From Pseudomonadota bacterium (lineage in GTDB: Bacteria > Pseudomonadota > Alphaproteobacteria > Reyranellales > Reyranellaceae): 17,778 nucleotides of DNA. The stretch covers positions 1 to 17,778 of the forward strand of contig JAEZIF010000176.1 in NCBI GenBank assembly GCA_023416135.1, in the 5' to 3' direction. The translations under genes and the position numbers were made by a program. Below the pieces are notes generated by a model. The model worked only from the letters and a program-made list of their open reading frames with translations. It made no database searches and was not told the origin of the DNA. The first letter of the stretch is position 1. Every line of letters begins with the position of its first letter. This document shows positions 6,166 to 13,120 of this stretch, piece by piece.

Positions 6166-6780
6166 ATGGCCAAGATCATTGGCGCGATGGCGCTGCTGAT
6201 GTGCTCTGCCACAGCTCACGCCGAGACCGTCACCTTCGACGCCGACCGGACGGGAGCACCGCCCGCCGGCTGGACCTGCGGCAGCACCGGCGGCGGGACA
6301 CCGAAATGGACCGTCGCAGCCGATGCCGAGAGTGGCCGCCACGTGCTGAGGCAGTCGGGCAAGGCTCCGTTCCCTTGGTGCGTCAAGCAGGGCACGGCGC
6401 TGGCCGACGGCGTCGTCGAGGTGAAGTTCAAGCCGCTTGCCGGCCGCGAGGACCAGGCCGGCGGCGTGGTGTGGCGCTGGAAGGACGGCGACAACTACTA
6501 CGTCGCGCGGGCCAATGCGCTGGAGAACAACGTGTCGCTCTACTACACCGAGCGCGGCCGACGGCAGACGATCAAGTATGTCGATGCGGCGGTCGCGCCC
6601 AATGCCTGGCATACGTTGCGCGCGGAATTCGCCGGCGCACGGATCCGCGTGACGCTCGACGGCAAGAGCCATATCGAGCTGGACGACGGCCACATCGCCG
6701 GTCCCGGCGCGGTCGGCGTCTGGACCAAGGCCGACAGCGTCACGTTATTCGACGACTTCAGCTACCGAGCCATGCCCTGA
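6166..6780 (+). CDS. Secreted DUF1080/concanavalin A-like domain protein
   Basis: A 204-residue protein from the ATG at 6166, two bases after the SOD stop, with GAGG just before it. The first 19 residues (MAKIIGAMALLMCSATAHA) form a Sec signal peptide, which decides this start over an ATG at 6115 inside the SOD gene. The mature protein looks like a single jelly-roll domain of the DUF1080/LamG type: VEVKFKPLAGREDQAGGVVW, then WKDGDNYYVARANALENNVS, then WHTLRAEFAGARIRVTLDG, and finally VGVWTKADSVTLFDDFSY. Such domains bind or hydrolyse sugars; DUF1080 is now often labelled 3-keto-disaccharide hydrolase. I cannot identify catalytic residues. It is last in the chrB-chrA-SOD operon, so an envelope role during chromate stress is implied by position only. 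Two cysteines, in WTCGST and PWCVKQ, may form a disulfide. Confidence 0.8.
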   Translation: MAKIIGAMALLMCSATAHAETVTFDADRTGAPPAGWTCGSTGGGTPKWTVAADAESGRHVLRQSGKAPFPWCVKQGTALADGVVEVKFKPLAGREDQAGGVVWRWKDGDNYYVARANALENNVSLYYTERGRRQTIKYVDAAVAPNAWHTLRAEFAGARIRVTLDGKSHIELDDGHIAGPGAVGVWTKADSVTLFDDFSYRAMP

Positions 6781-6793
6781 GATGTCGCGGCTG

Positions 6794-6822
6794 ACGCCGG
6801 CTCCCGGTGCGCGCCTTTTTTT
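6794..6822 (+). terminator. Weak candidate terminator after the chromate operon
   Basis: A short stem, CGCCGG-CTC-CCGGTG with one G-T pair, is followed after a few bases by a run of seven T (6816-6822). The stem is short and not directly next to the T run, so this is only a candidate. Its position between the operon end and the next gene fits. Confidence 0.3.
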
Positions 6823-6894
6823 GCGTTTGACACACTAATTGCATTGCCGGCGCGGACAACTCGCAGGTAGGTTGGCGCGCAATTTGGGGGAGCC

Positions 6895-7512
6895 ATGAGC
6901 CTGGGCCGTATTCTTTGTCTTGTGATCCTTTGCGTCGCGACGGCGATCGCCTGCAACAGCGAGCCCAGCAAGGTGAACTCGACGGCGTCGCTGAAGCGGG
7001 CCTATTGGGGCCTGCCTCAAGATGGGCTTGGCGCCGACATCACCGGCAAGGTGAGCTGCCCCAACGGGTACCCGTGCGACGTGTTCGCCAATGCCGCCCG
7101 CTACGGCGACCCCCGGCCGGACATGAACAAGCGGCTGACGGTGATATGGACCTGCGAGCCGCAGCGCTTCGTGCTGTCGGAGGTCGCGATCTCGAGCCTC
7201 AAGGCACGCATGGACTGCATCGCCGGCCCGCAGATAGTGCCGCGCACCATCACCATTCTCGAGGCGACGTGGGGCTCGGACGGCGCCAGTTCGACCGCCG
7301 ATGTCACCCAGCAGGTGCGCGACATCTGCGGCGAGAATTCGACGCGCTGCCAGGTGCCGGCGATGGCCTACATCTTCGGCAATCAGGACCGGAATCCCAA
7401 GATGCTGCGTATCCGTTTCACCTGCAACGGCCAGACCACGCCCGGCCAGCAGTCGAGGGAGAACAGCATCGCCGACCTGCGCTGCGAGCGCGCCGCCGAC
7501 CTGGGCTACTGA
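6895..7512 (+). CDS. Secreted or lipid-anchored protein with two tandem SUEL-lectin-like repeats
   Basis: A 205-residue protein with a hydrophobic leader ending in AIAC (Cys20), which could be a lipoprotein site, though the lipobox lacks the usual Leu at -3. The rest is an internal duplication, repeat 1 at about residues 33-108 and repeat 2 at about 121-197. Both follow the pattern A.WG......AD.T..V...C.....C.V.A.A...G.......K.L...TC and end with one more Cys. Cysteines are at 55, 61, 87 and 108 in the first, and 145, 152, 177 and 197 in the second. The layout recalls the galactose/rhamnose-binding SUEL lectin domain (DVT..V...C.G...C.V.A....FGDP..G..K.L.V.Y.C). GGGGGAG lies just before the ATG. 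It is monocistronic and convergent with the next gene. Sugar binding is an inference from this resemblance; I recognise no named bacterial family. Confidence 0.7.
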   Translation: MSLGRILCLVILCVATAIACNSEPSKVNSTASLKRAYWGLPQDGLGADITGKVSCPNGYPCDVFANAARYGDPRPDMNKRLTVIWTCEPQRFVLSEVAISSLKARMDCIAGPQIVPRTITILEATWGSDGASSTADVTQQVRDICGENSTRCQVPAMAYIFGNQDRNPKMLRIRFTCNGQTTPGQQSRENSIADLRCERAADLGY

Positions 7513-7519
7513 GCTCCGC

Positions 7520-7879
7520 CTACTGCGGCAGCGCCGGCGCACCGGGCGGCGGCGCCGAGCGACGGCATTCGCCGGTCATGATGCCGCCGACGCCGACCGG
7601 CGAAACCGCCAGGGCGCCGTCGTTCCTGTTGTAGGTGACGTTGAACTGCGGGAAGCGGGTGCGCAGCGACTGGAAGTTGATGCTGGTGCTGCTGCCCTCG
7701 ACCAGGCTTGCGCCGTCGAACAGCGCGGCGGTGCCGCGCATGTCGTCGAACACCATGTGAAAGCCCTGCTCCTTGCCGCTGGCGTTGAACTTGCAGGCAA
7801 GCCATCGCGGCTCCGCCAACGCCGGGCGGGAGAGCAGCACCAAGAGCGCGACCGTCGCCAGAATCTCTGTCAGCCGCAT
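7520..7879 (-). CDS. Small secreted protein of unknown function
   Basis: A 119-residue product with a typical Sec signal peptide (LATVALLVLLSRPALA, cleaved at about residue 22). The mature part has two cysteines, Cys29 (WLACKF) and Cys105 (TGECRR), placed near its two ends as if to close a beta-rich domain with a disulfide. The C-terminus is proline- and alanine-rich. The start lies 3 bp after the stop of the SDR gene on the same strand, so the two probably share a transcript, although the Shine-Dalgarno site (GAG) is weak. Its 3' end converges on the double-repeat gene 7 bp away. I do not recognise the family. The signal peptide and operon-like spacing support it as a real gene. Confidence 0.65.
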   Translation of the reverse strand: MRLTEILATVALLVLLSRPALAEPRWLACKFNASGKEQGFHMVFDDMRGTAALFDGASLVEGSSTSINFQSLRTRFPQFNVTYNRNDGALAVSPVGVGGIMTGECRRSAPPPGAPALPQ

Positions 7880-7882
7880 CGC

Positions 7883-8644
7883 CTATCTCGGCGCCATGCG
7901 AATGGCGCCGTCGAGGCGGATGGTCTCGCCGTTCAGCATGTGGTTCTCGACGATGCTCATGGCGAGCTGGGCGTATTCCTTGGGATCGCCCAGCCGCGGC
8001 GGGAACGGCACCTGCGCGCCCAGGCTCTTCTGGGCCTCGGCCGACAGGCCCATCATCATTGGCGTAAGGAACAGGCCGGGCGCGATGGTGCAGACGCGGA
8101 TGCCCATGCTCGAGAGATCGCGCGCGATCGGCAGCGTCATGCCGACGACGCCGCCCTTGGAGGCCGAGTAGGCGGCCTGGCCGATCTGGCCGTCGAACGC
8201 CGCGACCGAGGCGGTGTTGATGATGACGCCACGCTCGCCGTCATCCATTGGTTCGGCCTGGCTCATCGCCCAGGAGGCGAGCCGGATGACGTTGAAGGTG
8301 CCGATCAGGTTGACCTGGATCACTTGAGCAAACATCTCGAGGTCGTGCGGGCCCGACTTCGAGATGGTGCGGGCGGCGCGGCCGATGCCGGCGCAGTTCA
8401 CCACGACACGCGGCGCGCCGAGCTTCTCGACGACGGTCTTGACCGAGGCCTCGGTGTTGGCCGCATCAGCGACGTTGGTCTTCACATAAAGGCCGCCGAT
8501 CTCCTTGGCCTTGGCGGCGCCGAGCTCGTCCTGCAGGTCGAAGATCGCGACCTTGGCGCCGGCCGCGGCCAATGCCGAGGCGGTGGCGCCGCCCAGTCCC
8601 GATGCGCCGCCGGTAACGATGGCAGCCTGCCCCTTGACGTTCAT
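7883..8644 (-). CDS. Short-chain dehydrogenase, 3-hydroxyacyl-CoA dehydrogenase type 2-like
   Basis: A 253-residue classical SDR. The nucleotide-binding loop TGGASGLGG is at residues 11-19. Asp36 at the end of the second strand (VAIFDLQ) favours NAD over NADP. The motif NCAG is at 83-86, and the catalytic residues are Asn112, Ser146, Tyr159 and Lys163 (YSASK). The wording of several segments, such as NTASVAAFDGQIGQAAYSAS and RVCTIAPGLFLTPMM, is that of the HSD17B10/type 2 3-hydroxyacyl-CoA dehydrogenase group, which oxidises short or branched hydroxyacyl-CoA in beta-oxidation and isoleucine breakdown. A GGAGGAG site lies 6 bp before the ATG. It is followed by a small secreted-protein gene and is divergent from the YkvA gene. 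The SDR call is certain; the exact substrate is inferred. Confidence 0.9.
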   Translation of the reverse strand: MNVKGQAAIVTGGASGLGGATASALAAAGAKVAIFDLQDELGAAKAKEIGGLYVKTNVADAANTEASVKTVVEKLGAPRVVVNCAGIGRAARTISKSGPHDLEMFAQVIQVNLIGTFNVIRLASWAMSQAEPMDDGERGVIINTASVAAFDGQIGQAAYSASKGGVVGMTLPIARDLSSMGIRVCTIAPGLFLTPMMMGLSAEAQKSLGAQVPFPPRLGDPKEYAQLAMSIVENHMLNGETIRLDGAIRMAPR

Positions 8645-8725
8645 TCCTGCTCCTCCGTGTCCGGCGACTTTTTAAGCGGCTCCTGCCCCCTTGCCAAGAC
8701 GGCCGGAACTGCCAACTTTCACGGC

Positions 8726-9097
8726 ATGAGCACGACCGACCGACTGGCGGCCGACGAAGCCCAGGATCACGAGGCACGTGTCCGCCGGGGCTTCTGGAAG
8801 AAGGCCCGTTCGACCCTGGGCAAGGTACCCTTCACCGAGGACGCGGTCGCGGCCTTCCATTGCGCCACGGATTCCGCAACGCCGCTGCCGATCCGCGCCA
8901 CGCTGTTCGGCGCGCTCGCCTACTTCATCCTGCCGTTCGACGCCATCCCGGACATCCTGCTCGGACTGGGCTTCACCGACGATGCCGCGATCCTGGTGGC
9001 GGCGTTCACGGCGGCGCGCATGCACATCACCGAGGCGCATCGCGAGAAGGCGCGCGCCTGGCTCCTCAAGCCCGAGGCTTCTCCTCCTGTGGACTGA
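8726..9097 (+). CDS. YkvA/DUF1232 family protein
   Basis: A 123-residue protein from the ATG at 8726. The hallmark DUF1232 segment is at about residues 65-87: AYFILPFDAIPDILLGLGF followed by TDDAA. It forms a short hydrophobic helix with a conserved Pro-Asp pair, and the family is usually membrane-associated. The N-terminal part is charged (EAQDHEARVRRGFWKKAR) and the C-terminus is helical and basic. Function is unknown for the family. The frame stays open far upstream, but that sequence is antisense to the SDR gene and reads as low-complexity Arg/Ala-rich protein, so the methionine at 8726 in the divergent gap is chosen. No clear Shine-Dalgarno site precedes it, leaving some doubt about the exact start. 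The cation transporter follows about 40 bp later and may be co-transcribed. Confidence 0.82.
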   Translation: MSTTDRLAADEAQDHEARVRRGFWKKARSTLGKVPFTEDAVAAFHCATDSATPLPIRATLFGALAYFILPFDAIPDILLGLGFTDDAAILVAAFTAARMHITEAHREKARAWLLKPEASPPVD

Positions 9098-9137
9098 AGG
9101 CGGCGACGACAAGAGGCGTAGGACGCTCACCGCGCAA

Positions 9138-10028
9138 GTGAGACCGTCAACGCACGTGTCTCTTCGAATCGCGGCGGGCAGCCTCGCCGTGAGCGTTGCC
9201 GTGCTGGCGATCAAGTTCGGAGCTTACCTGCTGACCGGCAGCGTCGCGCTCTACTCGGATGCCTTGGAAAGCATCATCAACGTCCTCACGGCAGCGGCCG
9301 CCATCGTGGCCATCCGGAGCGCTGCCCGTCCAGCCGATGCAGAGCACCCCTACGGGCACGACAAGGCCGAGTATCTCTCGGCAGTCATGGTCGGCGTCCT
9401 GATCGTCGTCGCGGGGCTGGCAATCCTTTGGGAGGCCTATGGCGCGATACTGGCCCCCAAGCCGATCGACGCGCCCTGGGTCGGCGTCGCCGTGAACTCG
9501 GTCGCGACCGTCATCAACGCCGCGTGGTGCGGCGTCCTGCTCCGGCAGGGTCGCAAGCTCCGCTCTGCTGCACTGGCCGCGGACGGCAGGCACCTGCTCG
9601 CCGACGTGATCACGTCTCTCGGTGTCATTGTCGGCGTCGTGCTCGTGGTGCTGACGGGAATCGACCTTCTGGATCCCGCAATCGCCGTGTTGGTGGCCCT
9701 GCACGTGTTGCTCAGCGGATGGGGCGTCGTTCGCGAGAACGCGAGTGGGCTGCTCGACGAAAGTGTCCCGACCGGGGAGCTGGCGCGCATTCGCGAGGTG
9801 ATCTCGCTCAATGCCGGAGAAGCGATCGAGATACACGACCTGCGCACGCGCCATGCCGGCAGGACCATCTTCATCGACTTCCATCTGGTCGTTCCCGGCA
9901 GCATGAGCGTGGAGCGGTCGCACGAGATTTGCGATCGCCTGGAAGCCGCACTTGGCAGGGCCTTTCAGGGCGCGGCCGTCATGATCCACGTCGAACCCGA
10001 CCATGAGGCCAAGCTGACCGGTTCATGA
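9138..10028 (+). CDS. Cation diffusion facilitator (FieF/YiiP-like metal efflux protein)
   Basis: From the GTG at 9138 the product has 296 residues, the usual CDF length; a GTG at 9156 is an alternative start. Six transmembrane segments are followed by a cytoplasmic C-terminal domain. YiiP-like landmarks are HPYGHDKAEY (residues 70-79), the TM5 site His152-x3-Asp156 (GRHLLAD), and the C-terminal metal and dimer site residues in IHDLRTRHAG, IDFHLVVPG and MIHVEPDHE. The TM2 half of the transport site, Asp-x3-Asp in YiiP, reads Glu44-x3-Asn48 here (DALESIIN), an unusual pair that may change metal choice. The family exports Zn, Fe, Cd or Mn against a proton gradient. The stop lies within an 11-bp tandem repeat and converges on the EamA gene. 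The family is certain; the metal is not. Confidence 0.9.
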   Translation: MRPSTHVSLRIAAGSLAVSVAVLAIKFGAYLLTGSVALYSDALESIINVLTAAAAIVAIRSAARPADAEHPYGHDKAEYLSAVMVGVLIVVAGLAILWEAYGAILAPKPIDAPWVGVAVNSVATVINAAWCGVLLRQGRKLRSAALAADGRHLLADVITSLGVIVGVVLVVLTGIDLLDPAIAVLVALHVLLSGWGVVRENASGLLDESVPTGELARIREVISLNAGEAIEIHDLRTRHAGRTIFIDFHLVVPGSMSVERSHEICDRLEAALGRAFQGAAVMIHVEPDHEAKLTGS

Positions 10029-10036
10029 CCGGTTCC
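10015..10036. repeat. 11-bp tandem repeat spanning the CDF stop codon, able to form a hairpin
   Basis: TGACCGGTTCA is followed at once by TGACCGGTTCC. The TGA of the second copy is the CDF stop codon. Because ACCGGT is its own complement, the two copies also form a stem of 6 bp with a 5-base loop (10017-10033). This could serve the convergent genes on both strands, but there is no T run. Confidence 0.6.
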
Positions 10037-10981
10037 TCAGGGAGGGGGCGGCTTCTCCGACGGATTGACCGGCGCCATCGCCGCGCGCTTGCGCTCGCGC
10101 GCGAGCTGGGCCTCGCGGTGGGCGATGTAGAGCGCCGAGGCGATGACGATGGCGGCGCCGACATAGGTCCAGATCACCGGCATCTCACCCCAGATCAGCC
10201 AGCCGACGAACACCGCGAAGGGCAGGCGCAGATACTCGAAAGGCGCCACCGCCGACATCTCGCCCGCCTTGAAGGCCTGCACCCAGAAATACTGGCCGAC
10301 GGTGGCCGAGAGCGCGATGCCGACCGCCAGCACCCAGCCCCAGAAGTCGGGCCAGCGCCACACCCAGATCGCCGGCGGCGCCAGCAGCAGCGTAGAGAAG
10401 ATCGCGAACTGGGTGAGGATCATCAGCGGCGTCTCCGAATCGCTGAGCCGCTTCACCAGCAGGATCGACAACGCCACCGTGGCGGCGTTGGCGAGCGCCA
10501 CCAGGGCGCCGAGCTGCAGGCTGCCCTCGCCCGGCCGCACCATCACCAGCACGCCCGCGAAGCCCACGATGGTGGCGCTCCAGCGCCGCCAGCGCACCTT
10601 CTCGCCGGCGATCACCGCCGCCACCACGACCGAGAACAAGGGCTGGGAGAAGGCGATCGCCGTCGCGTCGGCCAGCGGCAGCATCGACACGGCGTAGAAA
10701 CCGAGCACCATCGAGACGGTGCCCATCAGGGTACGCCAGAAATGGCCCGTGATGCGCTTGGACTGCCACGGCTTGACGCGACCGGCGGCGATCATGGGCA
10801 GCAGCAGGATCAACGAGATGACGGCGCGGAAGAACGCCGTCTGCACGCTCTCGATTTGCGTCGACAGCAACCGGATCATCGCGCGCGTGGCGGGGAAGAT
10901 GAAGCCGCCCGCGACCAGCCAGAGCGCGCCCTGCACGTTGGCCGGCAGGCGTCGCAGCCAGTCGTGCAATTGCCGATGCAC
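10037..10981 (-). CDS. EamA/DMT superfamily transporter
   Basis: A 314-residue membrane protein from the GTG at 10981, which has an AGGGG site upstream. About ten hydrophobic segments fall into two EamA repeats. The first contains FFRAVISLILLLPMIAAG and FYAVSMLPLADATAIAFSQP, and the second contains YFWVQAFKAGEMSAVAPFEY and PFAVFVGWLIWGEMPV. The phrases LADATAIAF and GEMSAVAPFEYLRLP are typical of S-adenosylmethionine/drug-metabolite EamA permeases of alphaproteobacteria. The N-terminus is short and the C-terminal tail is basic, then proline-rich. A longer in-frame extension to 11263 is antisense-like, Arg/Gly-rich sequence inside the acyl-CoA ligase gene and is rejected. It lies 14 bp after the ligase stop on the same strand, so it is probably the last gene of the lolA-GNAT-ligase-EamA run. 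The substrate is unknown. Confidence 0.87.
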   Translation of the reverse strand: MHRQLHDWLRRLPANVQGALWLVAGGFIFPATRAMIRLLSTQIESVQTAFFRAVISLILLLPMIAAGRVKPWQSKRITGHFWRTLMGTVSMVLGFYAVSMLPLADATAIAFSQPLFSVVVAAVIAGEKVRWRRWSATIVGFAGVLVMVRPGEGSLQLGALVALANAATVALSILLVKRLSDSETPLMILTQFAIFSTLLLAPPAIWVWRWPDFWGWVLAVGIALSATVGQYFWVQAFKAGEMSAVAPFEYLRLPFAVFVGWLIWGEMPVIWTYVGAAIVIASALYIAHREAQLARERKRAAMAPVNPSEKPPPP

Positions 10982-10995
10982 TCGCCCCTGTCCCC

Positions 10996-12531
10996 CTAGA
11001 TCTTGCGCTCGCGGCCCACCCAGTAGGGCTCGCGCAACGTCTTCTTCAGCACCTTGCCGACCGGACTGCGCGGCAGGGCCGCGACGAAGTCGACCGACTT
11101 CGGCGCCTTGACGCCGCCGAGCTTGTCCTTGGCGAGTCGGATCAGCTCGTCGGCGGTGGTCGCGGCACCGGACTTCAATTCGACCACGGCCTTGACCGCC
11201 TCGCCCCACTTCTCGTCGGGCACGCCGATCACCGCACAGTCCTGCACCGCAGGGTGGCTCCACAGAACCTGTTCGACCTCGCTCGGAAAGACATTGAAGC
11301 CCCCGGAGATGATCATGTCCTTCTTGCGATCGACGATGTAGACGAAGCCGTCCTCGTCGATGACGCCGATGTCTCCGGTATGGTGCCAGCCGAAGGTCGA
11401 GGCTTCGCGCGTCGCGGCCTCGTTGTTGTAGTAGCCCAGCATGACCAGGCCGCCGCGCACCACGATCTCGCCACGTTGGCCGCGCGGCAGGATGCGGCCC
11501 TCGTCGTCCATCACTTCGAGCCGCATCAGCGGCGAGGCTCGCCCGCAGCTCGCCAGCCTGTGGCGCTTGCTGCTCTCGAGAGCGGCGACATGGTCGTCGG
11601 GCGAGAAGAAGGTGCAGATCATGCAGGCCTCGGCCTGACCGTAGGTCTGGGTGAGCACCGGCCCGAACACCCTGATTGCCTCGGCGAGCTTGTCGACCGA
11701 CATCGGCGCCGAGGCATAGATCAGGTGCTTCAGCGAGCCGTAGTCGTACCTGGCGACGTCGGGATGGGTGAGCAGCATGTAGATCAAGGTCGGCGGCATG
11801 TAGATGTGCGTAACCTTGTGCGTCTCGATCGCGGCCAGGATGGCGCCGGGATCGGTCGTGCCCATGAAGATGTTGGTGCCGCCATAGGGCAGCAGCGGGA
11901 AGGAGCAGACGCCGGCCGCGTGCGTCATCGGCGCCACCATCAGATGAACCGGGGGCGCCGTCACCGGCATGCAGGCCCAGAAGATCGAGTTCATCGTCTC
12001 GATGTTGCGATTGGTGATCTGCACGCCCTTGGGCCGGCCGGTCGTGCCGCCGGAGCTCGCCAGGAACGCCACACCGTCGGGATCGTCGCCGAGGTCGGGC
12101 GCCGTTTCATTCTGTTGTGCCAGCCAGCCGTCGAACGGCGGCGCATCGAGACAGACGTAGTCCCTGATCCGGGGGCAGGCCTCGCGGATACGCGCCAGCG
12201 AGGGCTCGAAGCTCGAATGGTAGAACAGGAACTCCACATCCGTGTTGTTCAGGATGTAGAGGTTTTCTTCCAGCGCGTTTCGCGCATTGACCGGCGCCCA
12301 GGTGACGCCGGCACGCACGATGCCCAGCAGGCAGGCATAGGCTGCGGCGTGGTTGGGACTGTAGACCGCGGCCTTCGAGCCGCGCGTCAGCCCCGCCGCC
12401 AGCAGGCCATTGGCGACGCGGTGGCTCTGCGCGCGAACGTCGCGGTACGTCCAGCCGCGCGAGCCGTCGTGGAGGCAGTCGCGGTCGGGAAAGAGATCGG
12501 CGCCCCGGTCGAAATAGTCGATCAGGCGCAT
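10996..12531 (-). CDS. Class I adenylate-forming acyl-CoA ligase
   Basis: A 511-residue enzyme that activates a carboxylic acid as acyl-AMP and transfers it to CoA. Visible core motifs are the phosphate loop ASSGGTTGRPKGV (residues 158-170), YGQAEA in place of the common YGxTE, the hinge region DRKKDMIISGGFNVFPSEVE, and the C-terminal PVGKVLKK with catalytic Lys493. The length and the FNVFPSEVE wording fit medium- or long-chain fatty-acyl-CoA synthetases of the FadD3/FadD13 and AMP-dependent ligase group. The ATG comes one base after the GNAT stop, so it is coupled to that gene, and the EamA transporter follows. The true substrate (fatty acid, aromatic acid or dicarboxylate) cannot be told from the sequence. 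The Ala replacing Thr in the A5 motif may affect ATP or substrate contacts. Confidence 0.92.
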   Translation of the reverse strand: MRLIDYFDRGADLFPDRDCLHDGSRGWTYRDVRAQSHRVANGLLAAGLTRGSKAAVYSPNHAAAYACLLGIVRAGVTWAPVNARNALEENLYILNNTDVEFLFYHSSFEPSLARIREACPRIRDYVCLDAPPFDGWLAQQNETAPDLGDDPDGVAFLASSGGTTGRPKGVQITNRNIETMNSIFWACMPVTAPPVHLMVAPMTHAAGVCSFPLLPYGGTNIFMGTTDPGAILAAIETHKVTHIYMPPTLIYMLLTHPDVARYDYGSLKHLIYASAPMSVDKLAEAIRVFGPVLTQTYGQAEACMICTFFSPDDHVAALESSKRHRLASCGRASPLMRLEVMDDEGRILPRGQRGEIVVRGGLVMLGYYNNEAATREASTFGWHHTGDIGVIDEDGFVYIVDRKKDMIISGGFNVFPSEVEQVLWSHPAVQDCAVIGVPDEKWGEAVKAVVELKSGAATTADELIRLAKDKLGGVKAPKSVDFVAALPRSPVGKVLKKTLREPYWVGRERKI

Positions 12532-12532
12532 G

Positions 12533-13066
12533 TCAGCTTCCGACGGGCGGCAGCGAGGCGCCCGTGCCGAGCTCGCGCTGCATCAACACCGTGTCGAGCC
12601 AGCGGCCGAACTTGAAGCCGATGTTCTTCAAGGTGCCGACCATCTCGAAGCCGCACGTGGCGTGGAGCCGGATCGACGCAATCTGCGCCGAATCGCCGAT
12701 CACCGCCACCATCTGGCGCCGGCCGAGCGCCGTGCACTGCTCGATCAGCGCCGGAAGCAGCGCCTTGCCGACGCCTTGGCCCACGGCCCCTTTGTCGATG
12801 TAGATCGAATCCTCGACCGAGAACTTGTAGGCGGGCCGGGGCCGCCAGTTGCCGGCATAGGCGTAGCCCATGACGCGGCCCTCGCGCTCCGCCACCAGAT
12901 GCGGCAGTCCAATGTCGAGCACGGCGGCACGGCGGCGCTTCATCTCGGCGAGATCCGGCGGATCGACCTCGAAGGAGGCCGTGCCGTGCAGCACATGATG
13001 GGCGTAAATCTCGGCGCACCGCGCCACATCGGCCTCGGTCGAAGCCCGCACGATCAGCTTGCTCAC
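12533..13066 (-). CDS. GNAT N-acetyltransferase, phosphinothricin/amino-acid type
   Basis: A 177-residue GNAT-fold enzyme. The start IYAHHVLHGTASFEVDPPDL (residues 20-39) is the signature of the phosphinothricin acetyltransferase/YncA (MnaT) group, which acetylates the amino group of amino acids or analogues with acetyl-CoA. The pyrophosphate-binding loop is GQGVGKAL (residues 96-103), preceded by the strand SVEDSIYIDK. The motif ASIRLHATCGFEMVGTLKNI near the C-terminus is also typical. It is probably cytoplasmic. It lies 54 bp after lolA on the same strand and directly before the acyl-CoA ligase. A CTATAA hexamer in that gap could be a promoter -10, but no good -35 goes with it. Phosphinothricin resistance itself is not implied; many members act on methionine derivatives. 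Confidence 0.9.
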   Translation of the reverse strand: MSKLIVRASTEADVARCAEIYAHHVLHGTASFEVDPPDLAEMKRRRAAVLDIGLPHLVAEREGRVMGYAYAGNWRPRPAYKFSVEDSIYIDKGAVGQGVGKALLPALIEQCTALGRRQMVAVIGDSAQIASIRLHATCGFEMVGTLKNIGFKFGRWLDTVLMQRELGTGASLPPVGS

Positions 13067-13120
13067 TTAACTCTGTCCCCGCACGCTCTTCATTCGGGGG
13101 TTATAGCGCGAACCGCGGCC

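Noticed and set aside
591..6780. The chromate locus as part of a transposon or genomic island
   Set aside because: No transposase, integrase, resolvase, terminal inverted repeats or tRNA gene is visible in the window, so transfer cannot be claimed.
6827..6832. TTGACA hexamer as a -35 box for the lectin-like gene
   Set aside because: No sequence close to TATAAT or the alphaproteobacterial -10 is found 15-19 bp downstream.
7301..8725. Long upstream extension of the YkvA frame on the plus strand
   Set aside because: It is antisense to the SDR and small secreted-protein genes and reads as Arg/Ala/Gly-rich sequence without domains, typical of high-G+C shadow frames.
10982..11263. N-terminal extension of the EamA transporter
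   Set aside because: It lies inside the acyl-CoA ligase gene and is Arg/Gly-rich. The GTG at 10981 has a ribosome-binding site and gives the normal family length.
12533..13066. Phosphinothricin (herbicide) resistance gene
   Set aside because: The protein belongs to that GNAT group, but most members act on amino acids or their oxidised derivatives, so the specific resistance function is not supported.
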